A stretch of DNA of 6,746 nucleotides from Chloroflexi bacterium RBG_16_70_13 (GTDB taxonomy: Bacteria; Chloroflexota; Limnocylindria; Limnocylindrales; CSP1-4), in NCBI GenBank assembly GCA_001795245.1, contig MGOD01000012.1, forward strand, positions 5,179-11,924. Reading direction: 5' to 3'. The notes beneath the pieces were generated by a model. It was given only the letters and a program-made list of their open reading frames with translations. It had not been told where the DNA came from and made no database searches. The position numbers were made by a program, and so were the translations under genes. Of this stretch, positions 1-5,687 are shown in pieces. Within the stretch, counting starts at the first letter, position 1. Each line of letters begins with the position of its first letter.

Positions 1-207
1 GGGGCCAAGAAGGGCAACGTCCGCGACCTCTTCCAGGACGTCTACGACGCGGTCGTCATCGCCGGCTGCGCCGGCGTCGCGATCGGCAACAACATCTGGC
101 GCGACCCCGATCCGGCCGGCATCACCCGCGGCCTGGCGGCCATCATCCACGGTGGCAAGTCGGTCGACGAAGCGCTCGAGCTCGCGGGCCAGCTCGTCGC
201 GAGCTGA
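1..207 (+). CDS. Class I aldolase, DeoC/LacD/LsrF-like family, C-terminal fragment (5' end outside window)
   Basis: Frame 1 is open from the window edge to a TGA at 205-207, giving the last 68 residues of a protein whose start lies upstream. The fragment begins G-A-K-K-G, followed by an AGCAGVAIGNNIW segment and then IIHGGKSVDEALELA. This order matches the C-terminus of LsrF-type class I (Schiff-base) aldolases: a GG-KK strand, a GxxGxxxGRNI phosphate-binding loop, then an H-x-G/N-x-S-V-E-E-A helix. Family members act in the cytosol on phosphorylated sugars or related keto compounds. The catalytic Lys would lie upstream, so activity cannot be judged. The usual Arg in G-R-N-I is Asn here (fragment residue 30). 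The next gene, an aldehyde dehydrogenase, starts 14 nt later, so the two are probably cotranscribed. Family assignment is fairly secure; the substrate is unknown. Confidence 0.8.
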   Translation, partial: GAKKGNVRDLFQDVYDAVVIAGCAGVAIGNNIWRDPDPAGITRGLAAIIHGGKSVDEALELAGQLVAS

Positions 208-221
208 GGAGGGCGGTTCCG

Positions 222-1724
222 ATGGCGGTCAACGTCCAGGCCGGCGCGGACCCGCGCTGGTCGCTCATCTCCGGTGATCCCTACCGTCTGCTGATCGGGG
301 GCCGCCTCGTCGCGGCCCGCGACGGGGCCGTCTTTCCGTCGATCAGCCCGCGGGACAACCAGCCGATCGCGTCGATCGCCCAGGCGGGGGCGGCCGATGT
401 CGCCGATGCCGTGGCGGCTGCGCGCGAGGCGTTCGACCACGGGCCCTGGGGCCGTTCCACGGCCAAGGACCGTGCCGCGGCGCTCCTCCGGATCGCCGAC
501 CTCGTCGAGCGCTACGCCGACGAGCTGGCCTTCCTCGAGGCGGTCGATGCCGGCAAGCCGATCTCGTCCGTGCACTACTCCGATCTCGCGATCTCCCTCG
601 ATTCCTTGCGCTTCTTTGGCGGGCGGGCCCGGCTGACCCGGGGCGCGGCGGCCGAGATGCCCGACGCGTCGGTCATCCACCACGAGCTCAGCGAGCCGCT
701 GGGCGTCGTGGCCGAGATCCTGCCCTGGAACGGGCCGCTGTGGACCGGCGTCCAGCGGATGGCCGCGATCCTCGCGGCGGGCAATGCCGCGATCGTGAAG
801 CCGGCCCAGATGGCGTCCCTCACGTTCATGCGCCTGGCCGAGCTGCTCCTCGAGGCCGATCTCCCGCCCGGCGCGGTCAACGTCCTCGCCGGTCCCGGTG
901 GGATCGTCGGGGACGCGATCGTCGAGCACCCCGGCGTCGACATGGTGTCGGTGACCGGCGGCATCGAGACCGGCTCGCGCGTCCTCGAGGTCGCCGCCTC
1001 GCAGGTCAAGCGGGTCTCGCTCGAGCTCGGCGGCAAGAACCCCAACCTCGTCTTCGCCGACGCCGACCTCGAAACCGCGGTCTTCTGGAGCGCCCTGGGG
1101 GCCTTCGGGAACACCGGCCAGATCTGCGTCTGCGGGTCGCGGATCCTCGTCGAGCGGCCGATCCTCGAGCGCTTCACCGATGCCCTCGTCGCAAAGGCCG
1201 AGTCGATGGTCGTGGGCGAGCCCCTGGACCCGGCGACGGAGCTGGGCCCGGTCATCGCCGCCTCGCACGGGGCGAAGATCTGGGACTACATCGAGATCGG
1301 CAAGGGCGAGTCCACCCTAGCCAGCGGTGGCGTCCCATACACCGACGACCTCCGCTCGAAGGGCGCCTACATCCCGCCGACGGTCTTCACGGGCGCGACG
1401 CCGACCTGCCGGATCGCCCGCGAGGAGATCTTCGGTCCGGTCGTGGCGATCGTGCCGTTCGACACCGAGGCCGAGGCCCTGGCGATCGCCAACGACACCC
1501 GCTACGGGCTTTCGTCGGGCGTCTTCACCCGCGACCTCGACCGGGCCTGGCGGATTGCCCGCGGTCTCAAGGCCGGCCAGGTCTACGTCAACCAGTGGTT
1601 CTCGACCGGCGTCCTCGAGCAGCCCTCGCAGGGCTACAAGCAATCGGGTTACGGCGGCGTCGGGATCGAGAAGTACCAGCAGTCGAAGAACGTCGTCTTC
1701 CGGGTCTCGGACCCCGGGTCGTGA
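222..1724 (+). CDS. NAD(P)-dependent aldehyde dehydrogenase (ALDH superfamily)
   Basis: A full-length ALDH of 500 residues, the usual family size, which oxidises an aldehyde to the carboxylic acid in the cytosol. Key positions are present: Asn170 in ILPWNGPLW (oxyanion hole), Lys193 in IVKPA (cofactor ribose contact), the general base Glu268 in LELGGKNPN, the catalytic nucleophile Cys302 in GNTGQICVCGSR, and Glu402/Phe404 in EEIFGPV. The usual Rossmann-loop F-T-G-S reads SVTGG (243-247), a variation also found in other ALDHs. The start is the ATG at 222, with AGGAGG at 207-212 and a 9-nt spacer; the Shine-Dalgarno overlaps the stop of the upstream aldolase, suggesting coupled translation. The VOC gene downstream overlaps its stop codon. 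Nothing in the sequence identifies the substrate. Being next to an aldolase suggests a small hydroxy-aldehyde or sugar-derived aldehyde, which is inference. Confidence 0.95.
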   Translation: MAVNVQAGADPRWSLISGDPYRLLIGGRLVAARDGAVFPSISPRDNQPIASIAQAGAADVADAVAAAREAFDHGPWGRSTAKDRAAALLRIADLVERYADELAFLEAVDAGKPISSVHYSDLAISLDSLRFFGGRARLTRGAAAEMPDASVIHHELSEPLGVVAEILPWNGPLWTGVQRMAAILAAGNAAIVKPAQMASLTFMRLAELLLEADLPPGAVNVLAGPGGIVGDAIVEHPGVDMVSVTGGIETGSRVLEVAASQVKRVSLELGGKNPNLVFADADLETAVFWSALGAFGNTGQICVCGSRILVERPILERFTDALVAKAESMVVGEPLDPATELGPVIAASHGAKIWDYIEIGKGESTLASGGVPYTDDLRSKGAYIPPTVFTGATPTCRIAREEIFGPVVAIVPFDTEAEALAIANDTRYGLSSGVFTRDLDRAWRIARGLKAGQVYVNQWFSTGVLEQPSQGYKQSGYGGVGIEKYQQSKNVVFRVSDPGS

Positions 1725-2206
1725 CCGCGGGGCGTCCCGAGTCCGCCCGCGAGACCGCCCTCGCAGCGGGTGGCGCCGACGGCCCGGACGGCCCGGATGG
1801 CCCGCGCGGCGTGACCGGCGTCGAGCTCCACGTCGCCGACGTCGAGGCCTCGATCGCGTTCTACGAGGCCCTCGGCTTCCGCGTCGCCCGGCGCTGGGAG
1901 GACTGGGTTCGCCTCGATCGGGACGGCGCCGAGCTGGTCCTCCAGGGCGATGCCTACATCCGCGGCCACGAGCACTACTTCACGCCGCACATCGATCGCT
2001 CGCCGCGGGGCACGGGCGTCGAGATCACGATCGAGGTCGACGACGTCGATGCCATCCACGCGGCGGCCGTCGCCGCAGGCCTCCGGATCGTGAAGCCGAT
2101 CCAGGACCGATCCTGGAAGGCCCGCGACTTCCGCCTCGCCGACCCCGACGGCTTCTTCATCCGGATCACCTCGCCGCTTCGCCACGAGGTCCGTTCGACC
2201 GCGTAG
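1721..2206 (+). CDS. VOC-superfamily protein (glyoxalase/bleomycin-resistance fold)
   Basis: A 161-residue protein if it starts at the GTG at 1721, which overlaps the ALDH stop as GTGA. A second in-frame GTG at 1811 gives 131 residues, close to the bare domain, and cannot be excluded; neither start has a good Shine-Dalgarno, so translation probably depends on coupling to ALDH. From about residue 31 it shows the VOC beta-alpha-beta pattern twice: GVELHVADVEASIAFYEALGF, and GVEITIEVDDVDAIHAAAVAAG followed by FRLADPDGFFIRI. Family members bind or transform small molecules as dimers. Of the canonical metal-site positions, His37, Gln75 and Glu101 or Glu105 could serve, but the final Glu after DPDG is replaced (R148 in FFIRI). 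It therefore looks closer to non-metal bleomycin-resistance-type binders than to glyoxalase I. Residues 19-30 form a short G-x-x repeat (GPD GPD GPR) that may be a linker. The ligand is unknown. Confidence 0.8.
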   Translation: MTAGRPESARETALAAGGADGPDGPDGPRGVTGVELHVADVEASIAFYEALGFRVARRWEDWVRLDRDGAELVLQGDAYIRGHEHYFTPHIDRSPRGTGVEITIEVDDVDAIHAAAVAAGLRIVKPIQDRSWKARDFRLADPDGFFIRITSPLRHEVRSTA

Positions 2207-2240
2207 CCGGCGGCGCGGCGGGTCGCTGCCCGCCCGCCAA

Positions 2241-2280
2241 CCCCCGAGAGTCACCGTCTGTCTCAGACGGTCACCGGGGG
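2241..2280 (+). terminator. Hairpin after the VOC gene, possible terminator
   Basis: ACCGTCTG (2253-2260) and CAGACGGT (2264-2271) form a perfect 8-bp stem with a TCT loop. CCCCC (2241-2245) and GGGGG (2276-2280) can add an outer 5-bp stem across an internal loop. It begins 35 nt after the VOC stop codon, where the end of the aldolase-ALDH-VOC transcript would be expected. No T-run follows, so it is not a classical intrinsic terminator. It may instead stabilise the mRNA 3' end or be part of the repeat element that overlaps it. Confidence 0.4.
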
Positions 2281-2438
2281 ATCGTTGGACAGCGACCTTC
2301 GGTCGAAAGGCGTCGCGGGCGGGTTCCTTGCCCGCGCCGGGGCATCCGGCCACGCTCGGGCCTCCCGTGCCGCGGGCCGCGCCGACCAGCCGACCGACCC
2401 GGGGCCGGATCCAACGGTCCCGGGATGACCGTCTGAGA
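2261..2438. repeat. Imperfect 29-bp inverted repeat pair, REP/REPIN-like
   Basis: The left copy (2261-2289) and the reverse complement of the right copy (2410-2438) share a perfect 13-bp core, TCTCAGACGGTCA, and match at 25 of 29 positions by my count, ending in CGTTGGA. About 120 nt separate them with no obvious further symmetry. Each copy, read from its core inward, can fold into the same 6-bp stem with a 7-nt loop: ACGGTC pairs with GATCGT on the left (one G-U wobble) and with GACCGT on the right, while the loops differ. Two short palindromic units in inverted orientation in intergenic DNA fit a REP-doublet or small non-autonomous element. No transposase and no target-site duplication were seen. 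Confidence 0.5.
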
Positions 2439-2480
2439 AGGGCCCGGGGCGCTCTGCTCGCCACTCGTGACGGAATGCCC

Positions 2481-2509
2481 TTGACGTGCGGGCGGGCGGG
2501 GAGTGCACT
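2481..2509 (+). promoter_or_regulatory. Possible sigma-70-type promoter for the small Cys/His gene
   Basis: TTGACG (2481-2486) matches five of six bases of the -35 consensus. A 17-nt spacer leads to TGCACT (2504-2509), a poor -10 that keeps three of six consensus bases, including the final T. The implied start of transcription near 2516 would leave a leader of about 20 nt containing the Shine-Dalgarno at 2525-2531. The call rests on the -35 and the spacing only. Confidence 0.3.
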
Positions 2510-2536
2510 GCTCGCACGCGTTCGAAAGGAGCCTCG

Positions 2537-2749
2537 ATGGGGACGACGCGCGCGCGCCGCGGCAAGCGGTGCGGCTGGGGCGGCGACTTCACGATCATCA
2601 GCTGCAACCTGCCCATGGGCCACGAGGGGCCCCATCACATCCCCTCGGACCCGAGCATGCCGCAGAGGCTCACGCGGGCCGAGCAGGAGGACCACAACGA
2701 GCGGATGAAGGGCCGCGTCCTCGGTCAGACACCGCGGCACAGGTCGTAG
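2537..2749 (+). CDS. Small Cys/His protein, possible zinc-binding, function unknown
   Basis: A 70-residue protein starting at the ATG at 2537, chosen because AAAGGAG (2525-2531) sits 5 nt upstream. The frame stays open upstream to an earlier start at 2486, but that lacks a ribosome binding site. The N-terminus is basic (TTRARRGKR). Cys12, Cys23, His29 and His33 or His34 lie in the order C-x10-C-x5-H-x3-H, with the second half reading C-N-L-P-M-G-H-E-G-P-H-H. A C-x-x-P-x-G-H-x-G-x-H motif recurs in small uncharacterised proteins of high-GC bacteria and their phages, and the residue set could hold one metal ion; metal binding is inference. The C-terminal half is charged and probably helical (LTRAEQEDHNERMKGR). 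There is no signal peptide or membrane segment. Its stop lies 3 nt from the stop of the convergent EamA gene. No specific function can be assigned. Confidence 0.65.
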   Translation: MGTTRARRGKRCGWGGDFTIISCNLPMGHEGPHHIPSDPSMPQRLTRAEQEDHNERMKGRVLGQTPRHRS

Positions 2750-2752
2750 CCG

Positions 2753-3733
2753 TCACGTCGGGGTCGCGTCGGGCGCCGGTGGCGGGAGAGGCGCGGCGCG
2801 GGACGGGCTTCCGGGCCCCGCACTCCGCCGGAGCTGGGCGACGAGAATGCCAACAGTCACGAGGATCATGCCGGCAATCATCGGCGCCGAGCCCGATTCG
2901 TTGAAGATCACGACGCTCGCGACGAAGCTCAGGACGACGTTGCCCGAGCTGATCGTGTTGACCGAGGCGACCGGCGCGGTGCGAACGGCCATGGCCAGGC
3001 CCGCGAGGGCGACCGCGTTCGCGAAGCCGGCCAGGAAGACGGCGCCGGCCGAGCCGGGATCGGCGACCACGGATCCGGGCGCCGACAACTCCCGGACTGC
3101 GACGATGACCGCCAGCGGGACCATCCCGCCGAGGCTGGACGCGGCCAGGGTGATGAACACCAGCGGGCGGCGTCGCTGGACCGAGCGGCTGATCGCGTTG
3201 GCGGCCGCGTAGGTCGTCCCCGCCCCCAGGGCGAACAGCAGCCCCAGCCACCACAGCTCGCCGATCGACCCGCCGGTCTGGGCCCAGCCGATCGCGCCGA
3301 GCCCCGCGATCACGATGCCGGCCCCGCCGAGCTGGGCGACGCGCAGCCGCTCACGGAGGAACAGCGCGCTCATCCACAGGCCGCCGGTGACGACCCCGCC
3401 ATGGACGCCGCCGACGGTGATCCCGAGGCCGCCCTCTCGGAGGGCCCCGAAGTACAGGATGTTGCCGAGCACGAAGCTCGCCACGCCGCCGAGCAAGAGC
3501 AGCGCGATCGGGCGGGCGCCGATGAACTCGGGCCGGCCCGGCCGGAGCTCGCGGGCGCCCTCGCGCAGGACGATGACCCAAGCCACGACGAGGACCGGGA
3601 TGAGGCGAATCAGCGAGCCGAGCGCCGAATCGATCGAGGGCGCGGCCGCCCGGAGCATGACGTTGACGATCGTGTAGCCGATCGCCGCGACGAGCGCCCA
3701 GCGCTCGCCGATGCCGAACTGGAACGAGGTCAT
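2753..3733 (-). CDS. EamA/DMT-superfamily transporter, 10-TM inner-membrane protein
   Basis: A 326-residue hydrophobic protein with the duplicated five-helix EamA layout: first repeat about residues 13-150, second about 161-301. Each is rich in Gly/Ala helices such as ALLLLGGVASFVLGNILYFGAL and AGMILVTVGILVAQL. Polar markers typical of the family are visible: R-E-R-L after the fourth helix (127-130) and N-E-S (278-280) between the last two helices. Members export or import amino acids, nucleotides, sugars or other metabolites; the substrate cannot be read from sequence. Residues 302-326 form a Pro/Ala-rich cytoplasmic tail. The ATG at 3733 has GGGGAG 4 nt upstream. The gene is co-oriented with the PTS genes but separated from the IID gene by a strong hairpin, so it may be read through from that operon or transcribed independently. 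It runs into a convergent gene with a 3-nt gap. Confidence 0.9.
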   Translation of the reverse strand: MTSFQFGIGERWALVAAIGYTIVNVMLRAAAPSIDSALGSLIRLIPVLVVAWVIVLREGARELRPGRPEFIGARPIALLLLGGVASFVLGNILYFGALREGGLGITVGGVHGGVVTGGLWMSALFLRERLRVAQLGGAGIVIAGLGAIGWAQTGGSIGELWWLGLLFALGAGTTYAAANAISRSVQRRRPLVFITLAASSLGGMVPLAVIVAVRELSAPGSVVADPGSAGAVFLAGFANAVALAGLAMAVRTAPVASVNTISSGNVVLSFVASVVIFNESGSAPMIAGMILVTVGILVAQLRRSAGPGSPSRAAPLPPPAPDATPT

Positions 3734-3751
3734 GGAACTCCCCGACAGGCT

Positions 3752-3778
3752 GCGGCCCGGGCCGTTGGCCCGGGCCGC
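3752..3778 (-). terminator. Perfect 12-bp GC hairpin between PTS IID and EamA genes
   Basis: GCGGCCCGGGCC (3752-3763) and GGCCCGGGCCGC (3767-3778) are perfect reverse complements around a 3-nt loop. On the - strand it begins 23 nt after the IID stop and ends 18 nt before the EamA start codon. This very stable stem is well placed to end or attenuate the PTS transcript. No U-tract follows, so termination would be imperfect or of the GC-only kind, and it could instead protect the 3' end of the upstream mRNA. Confidence 0.6.
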
Positions 3779-3801
3779 CTCCGAATCGACGACTTAGTCG
3801 A

Positions 3802-4743
3802 TCACGACGCCGGTGCCGGCGGCGGGATGCAGTCGGGCTGGTAGAACTCGTGGAGGATCGACGGGCACTGCGTCGTGGGGTCAACCACCGAACCCGCGAA
3901 GAACGGGTACGCCGCGACCATCGCGATCACGAAATAGATGCCGAGCAACAGGATCGGGGAGACCCGCCGCCGGGCGAGGAGCCACCACGTCAGGAGCGTG
4001 AAGATCAATGGCAAGAGGCTCGGCATCACCTTGTCGAGGATCTCGTTGAACTCGAAGGTGCCGTCTCCGACCTTCACCGTCACGGTCAGGTAGACGTGGA
4101 CGAACTGGAAGGTCAGGGCGCCGAGGACCAGGTTGCCCAGGGCCCCAGCTCCGACGACAAGCTTGTCGAGCAGACCCGACCGGAGCAGTGAGGTCACGCC
4201 CTCGCGACCGCGGTCGTAGCCCTGGAACCAGAACCAGTACGCCAGGGCGAGCATGATCCCGACCTCAAGGACGAAGTACAGGATCGACCCGAGAGGGTTC
4301 CCCCGGCCGCCGCCGGGCTGCACCGCGGCGAGGCTGATACCGATCGAGAGCAGGATCGGGGTGATCGTGCCCTGGCTGATCGTGTCGCCGACGCCGGCGA
4401 GTGGTCCCATGAGGCCGGACTTGACGCTGTTGATCGCGTCGTCGTCGATGTCGGCCCCGTTGGCCCGCTGCTCCTCCATGGCGATGACCGCGCCATGGAT
4501 GATGCCGCCGACGTTCGGCTCGGTGTTGAAGAAGACGAGGTGGCGCTTGAGAGCGGCCTTGATCTCCTCCGGGTCCTTGTAGAGCTTCTTGATGATCGGG
4601 ACCATCGCCTGCGCGAAGGCGGTGCCCTGCAGGCGCTCGTAGTTGTAGTTGGCGTGGCTGAAGAACGTCCACAGCCAGAAGGAGCGGCGGACGTCGCTTC
4701 GGTCGAGCTTTACCGCGGGGCGGTCACTCATGTCCATGCCCAT
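3802..4743 (-). CDS. PTS system mannose/fructose/sorbose-family IID component
   Basis: The IID membrane subunit of a mannose-family sugar phosphotransferase permease, which forms the transport channel with IIC. Family signatures are clear: SFWLWTFFSHANYNYERLQGTAF near the N-terminus, HLVFFNTEPNVGG, and the loop SGLMGPLAGVGDTISQG. Several hydrophobic helices follow, including LLPLIFTLLTWWLL and the last segment, ILLLGIYFVIAMVAAYPFFAG. The chosen ATG at 4743 gives 313 residues and has GAGGGGGG 6 nt upstream. In-frame ATGs at 4737 and 4731 are alternatives, and the frame also extends upstream into the IIC gene without support. Its start is one base after the IIC stop (TGACATG), which implies translational coupling. 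Typical members end soon after the last helix; this one carries about 30 extra residues with Cys in QCPS and PDC, then a Pro/Ala end. Sugar specificity is not readable from sequence. Confidence 0.93.
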   Translation of the reverse strand: MGMDMSDRPAVKLDRSDVRRSFWLWTFFSHANYNYERLQGTAFAQAMVPIIKKLYKDPEEIKAALKRHLVFFNTEPNVGGIIHGAVIAMEEQRANGADIDDDAINSVKSGLMGPLAGVGDTISQGTITPILLSIGISLAAVQPGGGRGNPLGSILYFVLEVGIMLALAYWFWFQGYDRGREGVTSLLRSGLLDKLVVGAGALGNLVLGALTFQFVHVYLTVTVKVGDGTFEFNEILDKVMPSLLPLIFTLLTWWLLARRRVSPILLLGIYFVIAMVAAYPFFAGSVVDPTTQCPSILHEFYQPDCIPPPAPAS

Positions 4744-4744
4744 G

Positions 4745-5650
4745 TCACGCCCCCCTCGACTGCATCGCCCGCTCGGCGCGATCGCCGACGAAGGCAACGT
4801 GGAGGAACGCCAGGGCGACGCCGATCACGCCGATGGTGACGATGTTGATCCCGCCGGCCGTGCTCGCCGCCAGGATGAAGCCGATGAAGAAGTACGGCCA
4901 CACGGTGCCCCGGAAGATGAAGCGCATGTTGAGCGCGAGCCCGATCGCCGGCAGCAGGCCGCCCGCGATCTCGAAGCCACGCAGGATCCACGGGGCGTTC
5001 GTCTGCAGGTTGTTGATCGCGTCCGCCACGACCGCCGAACCGGCGTACACCGCGATCGTCGCCGGGAAGAAGCTGATGAAGAACAGGAAGATCTGCGGTG
5101 GCAGCCAGTTCATCCTGGCCACCCCGTCCGCGTCCCCGGCCTCGGCCCGAGCATCCGCCCAGTGCGCAAACACCGCGTCGACGCTCATCCGGGTGAAGAA
5201 TACGAGCGTGCCGAGCAGGCCGACCGCGACGCCAAGGGCGATCGCGGCCTCGGAGCTGAGGCCACCGGCCATCGCCAGCGCCGTCCCCACCCAGCCCGCG
5301 ACCGACGGGTCGGCCGGGATGGATCCACCCGCTGAGATGAAGCCGAGGTACAGGATGTTGATCGCGGCACCGATCTCGGCGCCCGTCACCGGGTCGCCGA
5401 AGATGATGCCGACGATGAAGCCGGCCACGAGCGGCCGGTACAGGCCGAAGAAGCCGCCAATCCCGAGCAGCCAGGGGCTATTGGACAGGTAGTACCCGAG
5501 CCCGACCAGGGCCGCCCGGACCAGGTCGTTCGTACCCTCGCCCTCGGTTTGCGCGAAGGCCGGCCCGGCGAAGATCAGCGCTCCGAAGAGTGCCGTCGTC
5601 ACCAGCACGGACACGCGCAAGGCGAGCGGCGAGGCTTGGACGCGAGTCAT
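4745..5650 (-). CDS. PTS system mannose/fructose/sorbose-family IIC component
   Basis: The IIC membrane subunit that pairs with IID. The core block LYRPLVAGFIVGIIFGDPVTGAEIGAAINILYLGFISAGGSIPADPS matches the conserved RPLxxGxxxGxxxGD...G...GA..E region of mannose-family IIC proteins and is followed by repeated hydrophobic helices. The ATG at 5650 gives 301 residues and has GGAGGT 7 nt upstream; a GTG at 5659, three codons earlier, also has an AGGAGGT in range. Members such as ManY start almost directly at the first core helix. Here about 40 residues precede it and look like a signal peptide: a short region with Arg, a hydrophobic stretch VSVLVTTALFGALIFAG, then AFA-Q (Ala33/Gln34) as a possible cleavage site. 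This N-terminus could equally be an extra transmembrane helix. The IIB gene ends 34 nt upstream and IID starts one base after the stop. Confidence 0.93.
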   Translation of the reverse strand: MTRVQASPLALRVSVLVTTALFGALIFAGPAFAQTEGEGTNDLVRAALVGLGYYLSNSPWLLGIGGFFGLYRPLVAGFIVGIIFGDPVTGAEIGAAINILYLGFISAGGSIPADPSVAGWVGTALAMAGGLSSEAAIALGVAVGLLGTLVFFTRMSVDAVFAHWADARAEAGDADGVARMNWLPPQIFLFFISFFPATIAVYAGSAVVADAINNLQTNAPWILRGFEIAGGLLPAIGLALNMRFIFRGTVWPYFFIGFILAASTAGGINIVTIGVIGVALAFLHVAFVGDRAERAMQSRGA

Positions 5651-5654
5651 GTCG

Positions 5655-5687
5655 CGCACCTCCCAGACACCTCCTAGATCCCTCCTA
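5655..5687 (-). repeat. Three tandem 11-nt Shine-Dalgarno-like repeats before IIC
   Basis: Read on the - strand, three units follow each other without gaps: TAGGAGGGATC (5677-5687), TAGGAGGTGTC (5666-5676) and TGGGAGGTGCG (5655-5665). Each has a GGAGG core. The first begins with the IIB stop codon TAG, and the last sits at the right distance (7 nt from GGAGGT) for the IIC ATG at 5650. The middle unit is spaced suitably for the alternative GTG at 5659. The array may boost or tune translation of the membrane subunit. Confidence 0.6.

Larger units (their letters stand above)
2207..2536. other. Gene-free intergenic stretch with hairpin, inverted repeat pair and possible promoter
   Basis: About 330 nt lie between the VOC stop and the start of the small Cys/His gene. 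No convincing coding frame was found: the open frames crossing it are Arg/Pro-rich and look like GC-driven shadows. It holds a hairpin at 2241-2280, an imperfect 29-bp inverted repeat pair (2261-2289 and 2410-2438), a small 5-bp hairpin at 2293-2305, and a TTGACG-like promoter near 2481. Confidence 0.6.

Noticed and set aside
42..1268. Long open - strand frame (408 codons) opposite the aldehyde dehydrogenase
   Set aside because: It is an Arg/Asp/Gly-rich product with no domain, and it lies antisense to a gene with full ALDH motifs. Such frames are common in GC-rich DNA.
2293..2305. Short CGACC-TTC-GGTCG hairpin
   Set aside because: Only 5 bp, so expected often by chance in this base composition. 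Noted but not called as a regulatory site.
1327..2436. + strand frame of 369 codons across the ALDH end and VOC gene
   Set aside because: Ser/Arg/Pro-rich shadow of the ALDH and VOC frames, without motifs or a supported start.
1649..2740. Long - strand frame (363 codons) across the VOC gene, the intergenic region and the small gene
   Set aside because: Low-complexity, Arg-rich translation with no recognisable domain, and it overlaps better-supported + strand genes. Judged a GC-driven shadow.
4744..4797. N-terminal extension of IID to the first start in its frame
   Set aside because: These 18 codons overlap the IIC gene, have no ribosome binding site and are not domain-like. The ATG at 4743 has a good Shine-Dalgarno.
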